Below are positions 11,301-23,800 of a stretch of 64,000 bases of DNA, in pieces. The translations under genes and the position numbers were made by a program. Source of the DNA: Tubiluchus corallicola (taxonomy: Eukaryota > Priapulida > Priapulimorpha > Priapulimorphida > Tubiluchidae). The notes beneath the pieces were generated by a model. It was not told where the DNA came from. It saw only the letters and a list, made by a program, of their open reading frames with translations, and did no database searches. The stretch's first letter is position 1, and every line of letters begins with the position of its first letter. The stretch spans positions 124,001 to 188,000 of the forward strand of contig JAQGDQ010000308.1 in assembly GCA_030141605.1 (NCBI GenBank), in the 5' to 3' direction.

Positions 11301-14300
11301 TTCTGAGAATTTCTCTTAATTACTTTTAGAAAAAAACGCCTCTAGGGTTCCATTTTTATGAAAATGGAACTAGACTAATAAGCATAAGAGCATTTACACG
11401 ATTCTGAGACCTGGGCGTCAATTTCAGCAAAACTTGTTCAATTTACATAATTAAACACGTTCTTAAGCTACTGAGATTTCATAAAAGCAATACGTCCTTC
11501 TCCGGCCACTGAAGTGTTTTATACACAGTTGCTTTTAAAGTCATCTAAGCACCAGTCAAAGTCACCTTAAGCATTTGATACTGCACTTTAACGTCCTCTG
11601 TTTGACAAGAGATGTGCAATATAATATGCATTAATCAATGACAAAACGAAAGAAATAAATCTTGCTTCTTTCGTTGAGAGCTGGACTCCAGCCAAACAAA
11701 AGACAATGTGAATAAGCTAAACTTGTTTTAATTACAATAAAGTGAGAAGTGAGAAAACGAGGCAGAGAGGGAGACACAAGAGAGAAAAAGAGAAAGTGAG
11801 GGAGAGAGAAAGAGAGGGGGGAGAGAGAAGCAGGGAATGTGTATTAACCGGTTTAAAACAATCTAATCTTCCATATTACTTGGCGAATATTATAACGGTA
11901 ATTACTTCAATAATGACTCGTCTGACTGAGAGTATTTAATAAGAAAATCGATTTTAGTTTCCTCAGCCTCGTGCGTGTTCCGTCAAATCGATTATTCGAC
12001 AAAAAGAGGAAATTCATTTTTCACTGAGAACCTGCCATGTCGTTAGAGGATGAAATCATTCGTAATAAAACACACCGTGAAACGACCGAGAAGAAATCAA
12101 TTGACACCGATCGATAAATATCCCCTCATTTTCTTGACAATGGTGACGCTTTTAACCAAGATCTTCTCTATTGACTTCTGGCCTGAATACAATCTGGAAA
12201 CATTGACCTAGATATTATCATGGACATATTAGCGAACGATCGATTAGTTTCGAATGATCAATGAAAGGAAAGCCATGTCGAGCTAGCGAGTGAGAAGCTA
12301 CTGTGCACACAAAACTGAATGCAGTGCAGCTTCAGTGACATCTCATTAGAACATAGAAATCACAGCGATGACGCACTTTACATTTTACAAATTTACACTC
12401 GCGCTTAAATTAATACAGCTGAAATGGACCAGTTTTACCACCCTGTCAATTCTAATTTCACTCTCATATGTCTGTCCTCTCACATGGTATTATCTACGTA
12501 AGATAAACAAGAAGATGATGAACAATGGCCCAAGCTGACAGGCGATGCGAAGTAGAACCAAACTGCTTCATCTTGATGGACACTAAAATACGTACATATA
12601 TTATACTTGAGTTTTCTGGAATATTTTCAAAGGTGGCATTAGAAATGTGACAAGGATACAAAAAATTAGAAACATTTATTATATAGCAAGCAGAATGTTT
12701 AGAAATTACTGCGTAAAAACGTCACATTCGGAATATGTTACACAGCTGATAAGCTAGAAGACTTTTTTTGACCTTTTCCACTTCATATTATCTCTATTAG
12801 ATTTTTAATGTGCACATCATGAGCATATTGTGAAGTTTTCTCTGTCAAACTGGGTAAAATCTCATACGGTCTGATGATGCAATGTACATTAACGCTGTAT
12901 GGAGATGGTCTGTACTCTCTTACATGCATAACAACGCGCACTAGTTAATCAATCAAGTATATATGAACTTCGTCTTAGAGGGAACGTGTGTAAGCACAAA
13001 ACGCATTATTATGCCCGCATCACTTTAATAAGACGCATGCTGTTCCAGCATAAGTCTGTAGGTTTATATCTCAATGTAGGCTAGAGCATTGAATTGATTC
13101 TTGAAGAGACCCCAAAGGAAAGGGACCTTCTCGTTCAGTAAACTAATCCCTGGTTTGGGGATTAGTAAATAGCTTTTATAGATACGAATCTAATGCTGGC
13201 TTGCCGCCTGTTTGTACGGTTTATCACATCAAAAGGAAGCTTGAAGCACAAACTGAAACATGTATTTTAAATTATTAATTTAGTTGACAAAATTTGTCCT
13301 TGGCTGATGGGTCTTAAGGAAGTTTCGAATCATACTGGTGAAACGAATCAGGAGTAAATCTCAGTGGAGTAGAATAAGAGGTTCAAGTCGTCCAGCAACA
13401 CTGAGTTCCCCAAGTCTATTGGATCTCAGAATCACTTTTGCTTACTTCAACAAACAAGTCTTCATTCGTTCTTTTAAACTGATTTTTTTTCACATTTCCG
13501 GACAGAGTGGCTGAGAATGACTCATCTTCAGTCTATGACCAAATGATTTTGAGTTAAATACAAAAGTTTGGTTGCAGACCTCTTGCAGTTTGGTTTGCGC
13601 TGTTTTGCCTTTCACGTTGAATCAACTACACAAAGTCTTTATTACAGAATCTCTCCCCCAAGTCCCATGGTTGGCATCCTTCTGTCTCGGAAGACAATGG
13701 AGTGTGCGCCAAGAGAGTCAGTTATTGGTCACACTGATGGAGCTGCAGCATCGACTGTGGCTGAGCAGTGCAATCCTTGAACGTCTCCAGGGTGCACGCC
13801 TGGGCAAGGTGTATGGAGATCCTGAGTTGCCCAGACAACAGGAACCCCCTCTCTTCCTCCCAGGTGTAGTCCAAAGGAAAGCGGAGCGATACATTTGGCA
13901 CCAGGTTGGCTGCAGGAGCTGCCGGAGTCAGTGAGCGTGCTGCACTGGTCCGCCTTCGGGGCTCCACTCCGGATTTGGAAGGTTTACTCCTTTACACATG
14001 GCCGTTGGGTCACTTGACCTCCTCCGCCCTCTAGCCGTTGGCTGCTTGTGCAGCTCCTCCGCCTAGTGTCGAGATACAGTGTGGGCATCCCGCAAGCCTA
14101 CAGCACCTGGTATTTCTAGGCGGTCACCCATCCAAGTACTAACCAGGCTCTATGTTGCTTAACTTCGGTGATCAGACGAGAACCGGTGTTTTCAATGTGA
14201 TTTGGCCGTAGTATATCTATATCTATAAGTCCCATATCTATAAGTTAACAAGTTTAAGTGTCCACCGCCTTGCAGCTCTAATTGTAATTAAACCTTTGAC

Positions 14301-17300
14301 AGTGAATAGCCCAATAAAGGAGACCACGACATCAACCATTCCAATACACCCCTTTCAATACTTTAGCTAATCAAATTAAGCATTAATCTTAATGTCAAGA
14401 ATATTGGAACTTGCAAAAGAAAAATAGAGTGAAAAACACTGGTCCTATGTTTGAACCAGAGACCTTTTGATTACAAGTCCAATGCCTTGCTGAACACAAC
14501 ATTACATGCTCATTGTGATAATCGATGCTCTTAATTTAATCCTAATAGCTCACCAGCCACTCCAACATTTTCAAGTGTTAGTTTGTTTATTTGCTAGTAC
14601 AGTTATCAACTAATTGCAGAAGAACGTTTCAGAAGAATTCTTTTATAACTTAAATATCTGTTGATGACTAACTACTCAATTTTAAAGTAAGTTGTGAATT
14701 AAATCCAACTATTGAACTTTTGAAGCCAAACTTGACCGAAAAAAAGAAAGTCGTGACTGAGCCCAAATTTAAATCACAAATCTTTGAAGCGCCACTAGAT
14801 CACACCTACTATGAGCTATTAGAATCGAAATAAAACTGCCATTTGAATGTTTTTAGCATCCCCCAGCTAGGTTAGCAACGAAAGCCAATTTATCAGATAT
14901 CATAAAAAGCAAAACATGAATATCTCGTTAAACCAGTGCGAGTTTGTTCCCAAAGATGACAAATTAAGATTTACCTAACATATCAAAAACACGTCACAAT
15001 ATTACTCTCAGCTTACATTCATTCAAAATCTTTAGAGCAATAGGTCTATTCAATGGAAAAACATGCACATGTAAAAATGTTGAAATGCATTTAAAACCTA
15101 CAAGAAAGTGGCACTAGATCAATCCCTAGAGTAAAAGTCATAGAATTACATTTGAAGATGTGATTGTCAATAAATCTGCCTATCCAAAGTGGAATTTTTC
15201 ACACATGAATACATTTTTACTTTTTCAGATCACTGACGTGAAGGTTTTAATAAACTTCATGTCAATTTCATGTTAGTTTTTGGCTATTTTAATGGATGTG
15301 TCCTAAGAATACCAAATTTGAAAGTTAGCAAACATCACTAACAAAATCAGAAGCACTTGTATTTGACAGATCATTCAGAATCGACTTGCAAATTGATGAC
15401 AACTAACGTACAAACTTGAATAAAATCATGAGTTCAGTTTTAAAAATACAGTTTGTTCCTAAAAGTTCCAATGTAATTAGTCCTTGAGATGTAGGTAAGT
15501 AAAAAATGCAACTTAATTATTTGAAACAATATTATTTCACAGTGATACGGTAAACACATCAAACAATAATAGACACTGTTGCACAATGCCTCTATTTCAT
15601 ACTGCTGGCACAGTATGAATAGCATTTCACAATGTCATTTAGTTATACAGATCAATAAAAACTTGAAGCGATTTTTAAAAGGCATGTGGCAGGTGAAAAT
15701 TTTTATGTCTCTATACACAGTGCACTGCCAGTGTAACCCACCAGACAACTGGAAAGAATCAGTATGCCAGCTTCAATTTTCACTTACTTCTAGTTCTGCT
15801 ACTACCTCTATCAGGAAATTTGAAAAAATGATTAGAAAACTATTCCAGAGCCACTAAAATATACTTGCAAGTAAATTAAAAGGCAAAAGCACTTATTACA
15901 TGACACTGATGACAATAATAAAAGTTTTTCGGGGACTCGAGTAACTATATTATACCTCCAGAATGCAAAACAGTACCAAACAGTATCTTTGAAAATCGAC
16001 AGATATTTCAGTTCGTGTGACTTTATGGTCTGTTCGCTTTCTCTTTATTGCATTATTATTTTGCTGATAATATTAATCAACATGTATTTTCTAGGTATAA
16101 TTTGTGAGACAGGTAGAGTAACTATCAACACTAGAAAACGAGTTTTAACAGGAATTATGCACTATTATGTGATAAGTTTCATCAGAAAACATTAATTTAA
16201 GGAAGGGCACAACTATTCAGCAAAAAATATATTACAAATAATTATATTTTTTGTCAGAAATTTAAATTTCTAGCATTCATTGACTAATCGCAGTAATGTT
16301 CATCTTCACGAATTTCTTAACAGGGTTTTTCCATTCTAAAAATTATACACCAGTGTGACAGTGATATCTGCAACATTTGTTTGTGAGCTGTCATAACCAT
16401 ATGTCACGGTTATTCGCTCTGAAAGACAGCTTGTCAACCCTCTCAATCATTCAAGGTAGCAGACAATGAATAAAGCCATTAAAATCTGCATTCAAGAAAT
16501 GAAAATTAACCATATGGAATAATACAGATACGTGCACTTTATGGGGTTCTAATTTGCCAATGAACAATTGCTCTAGGATTTTTCAGTTTTAAACTTGAAA
16601 GGAGCTGAATTACTGCTGAATTCTGGCACGAAAAGCACAATCAAGCCAATCAAAACTATTAATCCCCATTCTAAAGTTTTGTCAAGTAACAAAATTGCCA
16701 GTGGTACTTGATAATGTTTAATTTATAGCCATTGTATCTTACCATGGTTATGCAGCGTTGTTGCTGAACACTCACCAGTAGCATACAAACAATTAAAAAG
16801 TGACACTGCATCACTATGCCATGAATGCGTATTTGTGAAATCTTTGGTTCCCTTGGAACACTTTGGAAACCCTTTATGTGTATGATTTTGGTTAAGGATT
16901 TTGAGGCTGTTTAATAAGTAAGACTATTTAATGTTTGACGAAAGATGTGCTTATTGTGTTAAGGGTTCCAGTTTTAAGAGTTAAATATAATAATATAACT
17001 ACTGTGACGGTGAGTCTTAGCACACACTCACACACAACATAAACAAGGCATTATGCAGTAGTGACAAGAGCTGTTTATGTCTAAATTCATTTGCAGTTGT
17101 TGCTTGATCAATTACTGCTTTGTTGTGGCTAACATGGTGGTTTAAATAAACGATAAATGGCTCAATAACAAAATACGAAACATGTCAAAATTGTTAGGCC
17201 TAATTTATGTGTTTGTACGTATTTCAAGCAATGAATCAATATTAATCATCTTTATCTACAATCCTCAGTTAACAAAAGTTGAAAGGCTTGTGTTGCAACT

Positions 17301-18213
17301 GAAGTTAAAAATGACTCAACATACTATTAAAAGCTACATAAACAACGATTATTATTGCCCACACGATTCTTTCAGAAACTGCCTGCTTGTTCGACCAACC
17401 TGCAGTACTATTTTTCAACTACACAAACACAAGAATGACAAAGTTATGTAACTGAGCCATCATTTTCTTGCATGGAAAACAAGCAGCCTACCATTGCCCA
17501 CAGATAGCGGCCCTGTAGTATACTGCAAAATGTATTCGGAATTCCTTAAACAGCAAGAATTGTTTTAGAATTTTTTTACTTTGTTTTATTTTTTAATCTG
17601 TCAGAAAATAACCATTGGATAATGTGGCTCTTTTGTAAAGATTCGACAATAAATAGAATTTTACTACTACTACAACTACTACCTTTGAACTGGACAAGTT
17701 GAAGTTGTTCAGCCTAAACTAGGCCTATACTATACTATAGTATAATATTATTCAGAAAGCGATCTACTGAATTTACGTTAACGTGTTTAGCTACATAGGG
17801 TACCCTATGATATCATAAAATATGACCAATACTCTAAATAAAATTATGTTCACTATGTGTATTCAAATATTAAAAAAAATATATTTAATTATAATATTAA
17901 AATTTAAATATTATTATAATTAAAACTTCAGCAGGTTAGCCTACACTCAACTTGGCTGTTAATGTTGGTCAAGAACACTAATGTGCAACTTTCTAAAAGC
18001 AAGTCCCAATAACCAATAAAAATTTAAAATTAATAATTCAAGCAAATATCAACAAAAATGTACACACTACACTAACCGAGTCTGGTGCTTCAACGGCCTC
18101 ACTTATTTCAATCGCATTAACTTACCTTTAACATCATCAGCTGCAAAGTCGTCTCTGAATTCAGCCTTTTCTGGCTTGCCACCAACGGTGAAATAAATCA
18201 CCTTGGTTGTCAT
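5387..18213 (-). CDS. Small ubiquitin-like/KHA-like protein, spliced, unnamed
   Basis: Exon 1 is 18213-18126 (29 codons plus one base, donor GTAAGT); the terminal exon is 5568-5387 (acceptor TTTTCAG, stop TGA). Both splice sites are phase 1, so joining them gives 89 residues. The product begins with a beta-strand-like stretch ([12 protein letters not shown]), then a helix ([14 protein letters not shown]), then [14 protein letters not shown] and YKLEVVA. This order (strand, helix, 'YN-KG', I..I) resembles the KHA/ubiquitin-like N-terminus of KCTD9-type proteins, but a linker of about ten residues (after NISPKL) is added and I cannot name the family. An optional 105-bp exon lies at 8311-8207. 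A GTACGT near 5418 could be a further donor (phase 1), in which case the protein continues and 5387 is not its end. The first intron would span about 12.5 kb. Function is unknown. Confidence 0.6.
8207..8311 (-). CDS. Optional in-frame exon of the ubiquitin-like gene
   Basis: The segment is bounded by a good acceptor (TATGTTTTAG) and a strong donor (GTAAGA). It is 105 bases long and open throughout, starts by completing a phase-1 codon and ends leaving phase 1, exactly matching the flanking exons at 18126 and 5568. Inclusion adds 35 residues without changing the downstream frame. The encoded [10 protein letters not shown] and following TLT-like region resemble the first strand of a BTB/T1 domain (as in KCTD proteins), but only that fragment is present. 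Inclusion would split the ubiquitin-like fold, so it is either an alternative exon or a lucky match. Confidence 0.35.
9570..11250. repeat. Degenerate array of a GGCCATTTTGAA / CAAGATGGCC motif
   Basis: Near 9752, 10544, 10867, 11019 and 11192 a 'GCCATTTTG' core recurs, and its reverse complement 'CAAGATGGC' recurs near 9918 and 10058, with looser copies at 8522 and 9616. A longer block at 9747-9905 is repeated at 10864-11012 with the shared words 'gcctcatatcc' and 'ttgatgggtttta'. A second word, 'ccgccacttt-aagatgg', recurs at about 9590 and 10051. This looks like an old, rearranged repeat inside the long intron. Confidence 0.6.
9659..9702. other. Short GC-rich patch with a 12-bp palindrome
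   Basis: A GC-rich run of about 44 bases stands in AT-rich sequence and opens with the perfect palindrome GGGCTGCAGCCC. It resembles GC-rich subterminal parts of hAT-type elements, but no inverted partner was found nearby. Confidence 0.35.
11742..11830 (+). repeat. Purine-rich (AG-type) low-complexity tract
   Basis: The segment is nearly all A and G with GAGA runs. The open frame through it encodes only Arg/Glu/Lys repeats and is not a gene. Confidence 0.75.
13560..14090. other. GC-rich island of unknown origin
   Basis: This block is clearly richer in G and C than its surroundings. Frames are open on both strands (plus 13568-13780 and 13572-13934, minus 13967-13722), which is expected in GC-rich DNA, and none gives a recognisable protein. 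It abuts the 5S rRNA sequence on the side where a 5S transcript would run on. It may be a retroelement body, a processed fragment, or imported DNA; I cannot tell which. Confidence 0.5.
14094..14213 (-). rRNA. 5S rRNA gene or 5S-derived copy
   Basis: Read on minus, about 120 bases align with animal 5S rRNA: TACGGCC at the 5' end, TCTCGTCTGATC, GAAGTTAAGCA, then the highly conserved CCTGGTTAGTACTTGGATGG, GTGACCGCC and a closing GGTGCTGTAGGCTT. The internal promoter is largely present, but the usual GTCGGG block reads ATAGAG and CCTGGGAATACC reads CCTAGAAATACC. No T-run terminator follows GGCTT. These losses favour a pseudogene or a 5S-headed SINE over a working gene. TATA-like repeats (tatctata) lie just upstream. 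Confidence 0.75.
14440..14512 (-). repeat. tRNA-like SINE fragment
   Basis: On minus the order is GTGTTCAGCAAGGCATTGG, a TTGTAATC anticodon-like region, GGTCTCT, then a B-box-like GGTTCAAACAT. This matches a diverged tRNA head. It lies on the same strand as the nearby 5S copy, about 230 bases upstream of it. No clean cloverleaf is seen. Confidence 0.45.
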
Positions 18214-19893
18214 AACTTTCACAACTTTTTTATTCCCAAACGAAAACTTCTCTCTACCTCAAGCACCATGGTATCGAATTACTCGCCATCTGTGGGCCAA
18301 TAACGCAATGAAGTGGAATTACCAAAAAGTTCTCCAGCATGCTGGCAGACTGCAGTTCCCAATCCTGTACCTCGAAATGCTATCTGCTGGAGTGCTGGGT
18401 AGAGTCACTCGAAAGTCGCATCGCGCTGAATCAGAAGGTTCACGTAACGTACAAGAGCAGTAACACTTGCGCAGACTGGCTTCGTACTTATAGTATGTCT
18501 GACAATACATGGTCACAATCATTATAGCCAAAGTTAGTCGTCTGTTTTGCCTCATAGCCTCAATGAAGCCAGCAAGAACATGCTTAAAAATTATTGCCAC
18601 TTTGGCTTGACTTGACCTGATAAAATTGCTAAGGCACTAGCTTTAACTGTTTCTATAGCGCCCTCGAAAGTCATAGGCAGCCCTAATATTACGTGCACGA
18701 GTCTTGGCGGAATAATAACATTTCATATCTTAAAAACATCTTCAGTGTGTATATGTGTGGTCCCAGAGACGCTTTTAAAACGTTTTGCGGACTTTTGTAA
18801 AATTGTCTGTGAAAAGTTTATTTACAAATTAAATTACTATTATGCACATATACTATATTTTGGGACGCATCCTATACAGCAAAATATAGAGAAACAACAC
18901 GAAGAACACTGTTATAGTGCTTACTAGTTACTACAACACAGGAGCAAATTTAGGGCACAAAATGTCGCAATAATATATATATATAATCAGCTTTTAAATC
19001 TAAATGACGGGTTATCTCCTCAAAATGTTTTTGCTTTCTCACCATGCTTCATTAGTTAAATTTAAAAAAATAGCAATTCAGAAATGCGCTGTTCAATCAA
19101 CAGAGGGCTTAACTGGGTGAAGCCGCTTCTTTTAGTCGCCTATTACCATTCTTGTCTTCACACATGGAGCAGGACCTCTCAACTTTATCAAAATCTAAAA
19201 CTGCAGTCTGTTTGTCCATTCCTGTAAAACTTTGGAGGTAATGCCAAGAGAAGAAAGAAAAGAAGCCTATAGATGTAAAATGGTGGTGCATAACCTACGA
19301 ACCTCAATACTCTTCTCATACATCTTGTCAGACGCTTCCATCGATTTGCATAAAGAGATACTTTGAGTAATTTCTGATTGCCTACCCTGACAAAAATTTC
19401 ACCAGGTTGCGCACTATTATCAACTGCTTAATTACCTTCGTTGAAAGCAAGCCTACATACTAATACTGTAAATTCTTCAAAGCCAGCATATGTAGACATT
19501 CTTAAGATCCGTTTATACATAGGGCAGTTTTATGCACTCGATTCTCCACTGTTAATTATTCTATGTTATTTCAGTTGCATCGTTTATACAAATTTGTCAA
19601 ACCATACGGAAAAGAGTTTTTCACGCTGATTATTTTCTGGGTAGTTTTTGCAACGGATTTTTTTTATAGACAACTGTACAGAACAGGCTTAATATATTTA
19701 TATAATTACATATTACACGGTCAGAAAAGACCGCGCGCAGTTCTTTTGGACTGATTGCCTCTAGCCGTTTATAGTGCTTTCTTTAAGAATATCATCCTCT
19801 AACATCTAAAACTGTTTTCAGTTCTGTCGTCCTATAATACTGTGTAATATATGTAAATTGTCTGGGGGAAATTGACTTCCTGTAGGAGGTCAT
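18214..19893. other. Left part of the divergent intergenic region
   Basis: It separates the minus-strand ubiquitin-like gene from the plus-strand C3orf33 gene (about 2.7 kb between start codons). Promoters of both genes should lie here, but no diagnostic element stands out by eye. Open frames at 18203-18600 overlap on both strands and look like chance. Confidence 0.4.
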
Positions 19894-20287
19894 TAGGGGT
19901 GAGCATATTCTCTTTCAGAAAATGAATTCGAATTTTTGGCTTTCGAGTTCGAATCTAACCGCGAATTAAAATTTTGAATCCCAGTCGATTTTGAATTCAG
20001 TTATAAAGATTTACGAGTAAATTTCCGAATCATTATTGATAAAAGCAGCACGCATCGCAAAGATTGTGCATAATTAGTGCTTGATTTTGTTTTGCAATAA
20101 GAACACTAATAATTTGTTTATTGTGCAATAAATGTGTGCAGCTAAATTGTGCTGATTACATTCTATTTCAAACATTTTAACAATAAGAAAGGTGTGCAAT
20201 TGAAGTGGTGAATTGTTCGAATCCATAATTTTAGGTTCAAATCGAATGCGAATTAAAAAAACTCGTTCTAATCGATGTTTACCCTTA
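19894..20287. mobile_element. TTCGAA-rich MITE, copy 1
   Basis: The element starts TAGGGGTGAGCA and ends in TTTACCCTTA, a degraded inverted copy of the start. It is filled with ATTCGAAT-like words and shares several blocks with copies at 24514 and 55706 (for example 'gcaaagattgtgcat', 'taataatttgttta', 'ttgttcgaatccataat'). Termini fit hAT-type MITEs. No clear 8-bp target duplication remains. Confidence 0.7.
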
Positions 20288-20873
20288 GTCAGCGTAGATA
20301 CATCTTCTTTGTAATACTTTGTGTATTAATGTACACTTATACCTTTTTTGGACTTGTGTCTGTTTCAATTAAGCATACGTTCTACAGGCACTGATATAAT
20401 GACATTTGGTATGGGAGGTGTGCGCCAAAAAAGATTATTTCTCAATTAGTATTGGTTACCATGTGAGCTAACCACTATACAGAGTATTTGCCAATAGCCG
20501 AATTATTCACCGTTGCCATAATGCTGTAAAATTTTGCCACTGTGCTACATGTACAATAAAGTCACATTCATGTGAACCAAAATAAAATCAAAAACAATAG
20601 CTTACTGTAATAATATCTTAAAATTCATGCTTGCTCTTTGTTTTTAATAACACTGCTAATTACTTATTCAAGAGAGTTCAGAGTTGTAATCTGAGGTTAA
20701 GCATTCTGCAATTCTGTTTGTACTTATGTTTTTTAATAACGTGTGGTCTCAAATGTATGTTACATCAGAATTTGTCAATTCACTTTATAATTGAAGTGTA
20801 CGCGCAATAAACTCGAATTGAGCTTGTCGGTGCCTTAAATTCCATTAATTCAGACCAAAAATCAACTGAAAGT

Positions 20874-23800
20874 ATGAGTGCGTCCATCAAAAAAGAAAGC
20901 ATAAGTACCGATACTACTCAAAAATCGACGGTTTTCCAATCTGAGTGCATTCAAAATAAAAGTAAGCTTAGTGATGCTGAAAGTGAGTCTGCAAGTGCTA
21001 TTAAAGCTGTAAACCAACTGCAAATATTTGTCGATGAGCATATCTCGTTTATTAGAGTAAGTTTTGTGACCTGTCTGATTGTTTCACGTCATTACACTTT
21101 TATAATCCATTATAATATTTAGAATTAGATTAACTTTTGTATTGTTATAGTGATGACGGAAATAAGTATTTTCTGTTCTATTCCATTGTTTACTTTCTCG
21201 GATCATATATTTAGATGACATTTTCCATTTTTATAACTTAAACTTTAAATACATATTGCTATAATCACCCATATAAGCCCTTGCTTCCCTCTGTGCTACA
21301 CTACTAACAATTCATCTTCCCATGTTGTAATTTTCATCATGTCTCAAGTCTATTATACATCATCAAAAATATTTTGTACTATGTACCTATGTACTTATTA
21401 GTTTTTTCTTTTTCTTTACCCCACACTAATTCGTTTTGTTTAGTTTGAGCCTATGTTTTGCTTCTTGCTTACCAATTTTGGTTAATTATGTTGTTTCTAA
21501 ATCTTTTGCTTAAATTTATGTATTTAACTTTACTCTGTTTATTTTTTGTAGCTTATTAACGATTACTACTACTGTTTTGCAGTATTATTTTTTTAATTGA
21601 TTTTGTTACCTGCAACATCACCATTTATTTTTAATTTTGTCAAATCTATCTGCATGAAAGGACAGGAGACTAGATGACCTTTTGGTCCTTCCCTGCTCTG
21701 CTTCATGATTGTAATTATCTAAAATTTAACTAACACTTACTGTAAACAATGCTGGAGAAAATAAATGTTCTCTGTTCTATGTTCAAGGCACATAAGTCAG
21801 GTAGCAGGATCTCAAAATTAAAGTCTGATCAAAATTCGGAAAACTCCTAAAATTTATTTGTAAGTAACCTTGAAGCCTCGTATCATAGTGGATTATTGTT
21901 TTAGATAAACTAACATCAATGTGACCATTTTGATAGCAGGTGAAGGGTTGAATTGCCATGCAACAAAAATTTCCAGTAAGCCTATAGTCAATATTCCGAT
22001 TCATATATTTGAGTTACTAGCACTCTCTTACACAACTGTTTATCAACAAAAATTAGTGTTAGTTTTACCTAGTTACATGTAAAATGAGTAAGTAAGACCA
22101 TAATATAGAATGCAGATAGGATGGCCAGTGGTGTCTGTTTTAGTGGATTTTTTCGAAGATGCGTTTGAATGTCTTGCTGGAGACAGAGTGTCGCATGTTT
22201 GAGCAGTCACTGTTCTGCAGTCCATGGTGCAATGTTACCAGTGTGTCACATTTCAGCAGGTGACACAGTAATTTTTGGTCTTGTTGTTGAGAGTCACTAA
22301 GTGGAAAAAATGCAGAGATGTAAAGCAAAGATGCAGATTTAGCTCATGTTAAAACGCAAGGCAATCGTGTGGTCTTACGTCACAATTTTGTTGCCTTCAC
22401 AGCGTGCAAGGTGGATTTGTAAAGCAAAATTTGGATTTAATAAACAGCAGATTTTACTAGATTAAAGTATTATACAGTTCTGTTCTAGCAGTAGTGGCCA
22501 CAATAAGCAGCTGGATTTATTACACGAATGAAGTCTCAGTGAGACAAATTGAATGATACAAGTTACGCTGAAATTGGTTCATCCCTGACTTCAGGTAGGG
22601 ACAAAATAGCGGTCGAGGAGACAAATGCCTTACAGTGTCGACCGAAACAAATTTGTAGTTTGGGTCACGGGTGAAAAAGTTACAAGTTACAATTTCATTG
22701 TCAAGTGCAATTCCTAGAAGCAACGTGAATTCAATAAAATCAAAATTATAACATTCAAACAAATGGCTGATATCTTTTCAAGGCCTAATTTTGTAACTAC
22801 TGTTTGCAAAAATTCAGTTTGTCACCACGTCTGAAACATTGTCAACTAGTATAAACTTAAATGTTGTATATATATTATGTAAATTTTTATGTATATAGAC
22901 TTATTAGTGTTGCTCAAAAAAGACATATTGTTATATTAGTCATTCTCGATAGGATTAGTGCAATCTTTGGTGATCTAACATTACTGCTGATAGTAATTAA
23001 AGAACCTTTCTTTCAAAGACAAAGTTTAGAAAGCGTCACTAGCATTTGTAATACTAAGTAGTGCATTGTCACAATATTTGTTTAATATAATTATGTGTAC
23101 TTAATACACTTTTTAATATTCTTCTATACTGTTTTAAATGAATTCCTTTATGCTTTTGTAATTTCGAAATAAATAGTAATAATAGTATACTTTAATGCCC
23201 AATTTTATCAATGTATATGTTGATAAATTGTCTGTAAAACTAAGTTTTGCAAAACCAGCAAACTCTATTGAGTGCTCACCATAATGGATTTTCATAGTTT
23301 GCTTCTTTACTTTATTGTCTATTCTATCTCGTTTGGCCATTTTGTTTCTTTGCATGCGTAATGAGGAAACAAACAAAAAATCTCTATTATTTGTCTCTAT
23401 TATTTCATTTTTGCACACATTACCATTGCATGCAAATATGAATTTGTTAAGCTGGCTGCTTAAGAGTAAAATTAGTTAAAGCGCTTCTATTCTACTGTCG
23501 AGTAGTTCTACTATCTGTATTTTTCATTGTTTCATATCAGAGTTATTTATATATCATTTCAGGTATCACTATGTGGGCTGGCATTATTTGGTGGTGCTAT
23601 TGTAGTACGAAGTTTACACCTGGTATGACAGTTATTATTTGCTTATTGGCAAGGGTAGTGGAATTAAATTACAGCATGTACACATTACCTGTAAGATAGA
23701 TAAAGTGTTAGCGTTTTGATGATATAACAATGTTAAATATGGTAACTATACCATGTGCAAAACTTGTGTCCGCTAACACTCGTTTAGTCATCTAAACGCT

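Noticed and set aside
13572-13934. 120-codon plus-strand frame in the GC-rich island
   Set aside because: Overlapping frames are open on both strands, as expected from composition; no recognisable protein.
15690-15860. Minus-strand micro-exon and terminal exon candidate
   Set aside because: Donor and acceptor motifs exist, but the peptides are short and unknown and do not connect in phase to a recognised gene.
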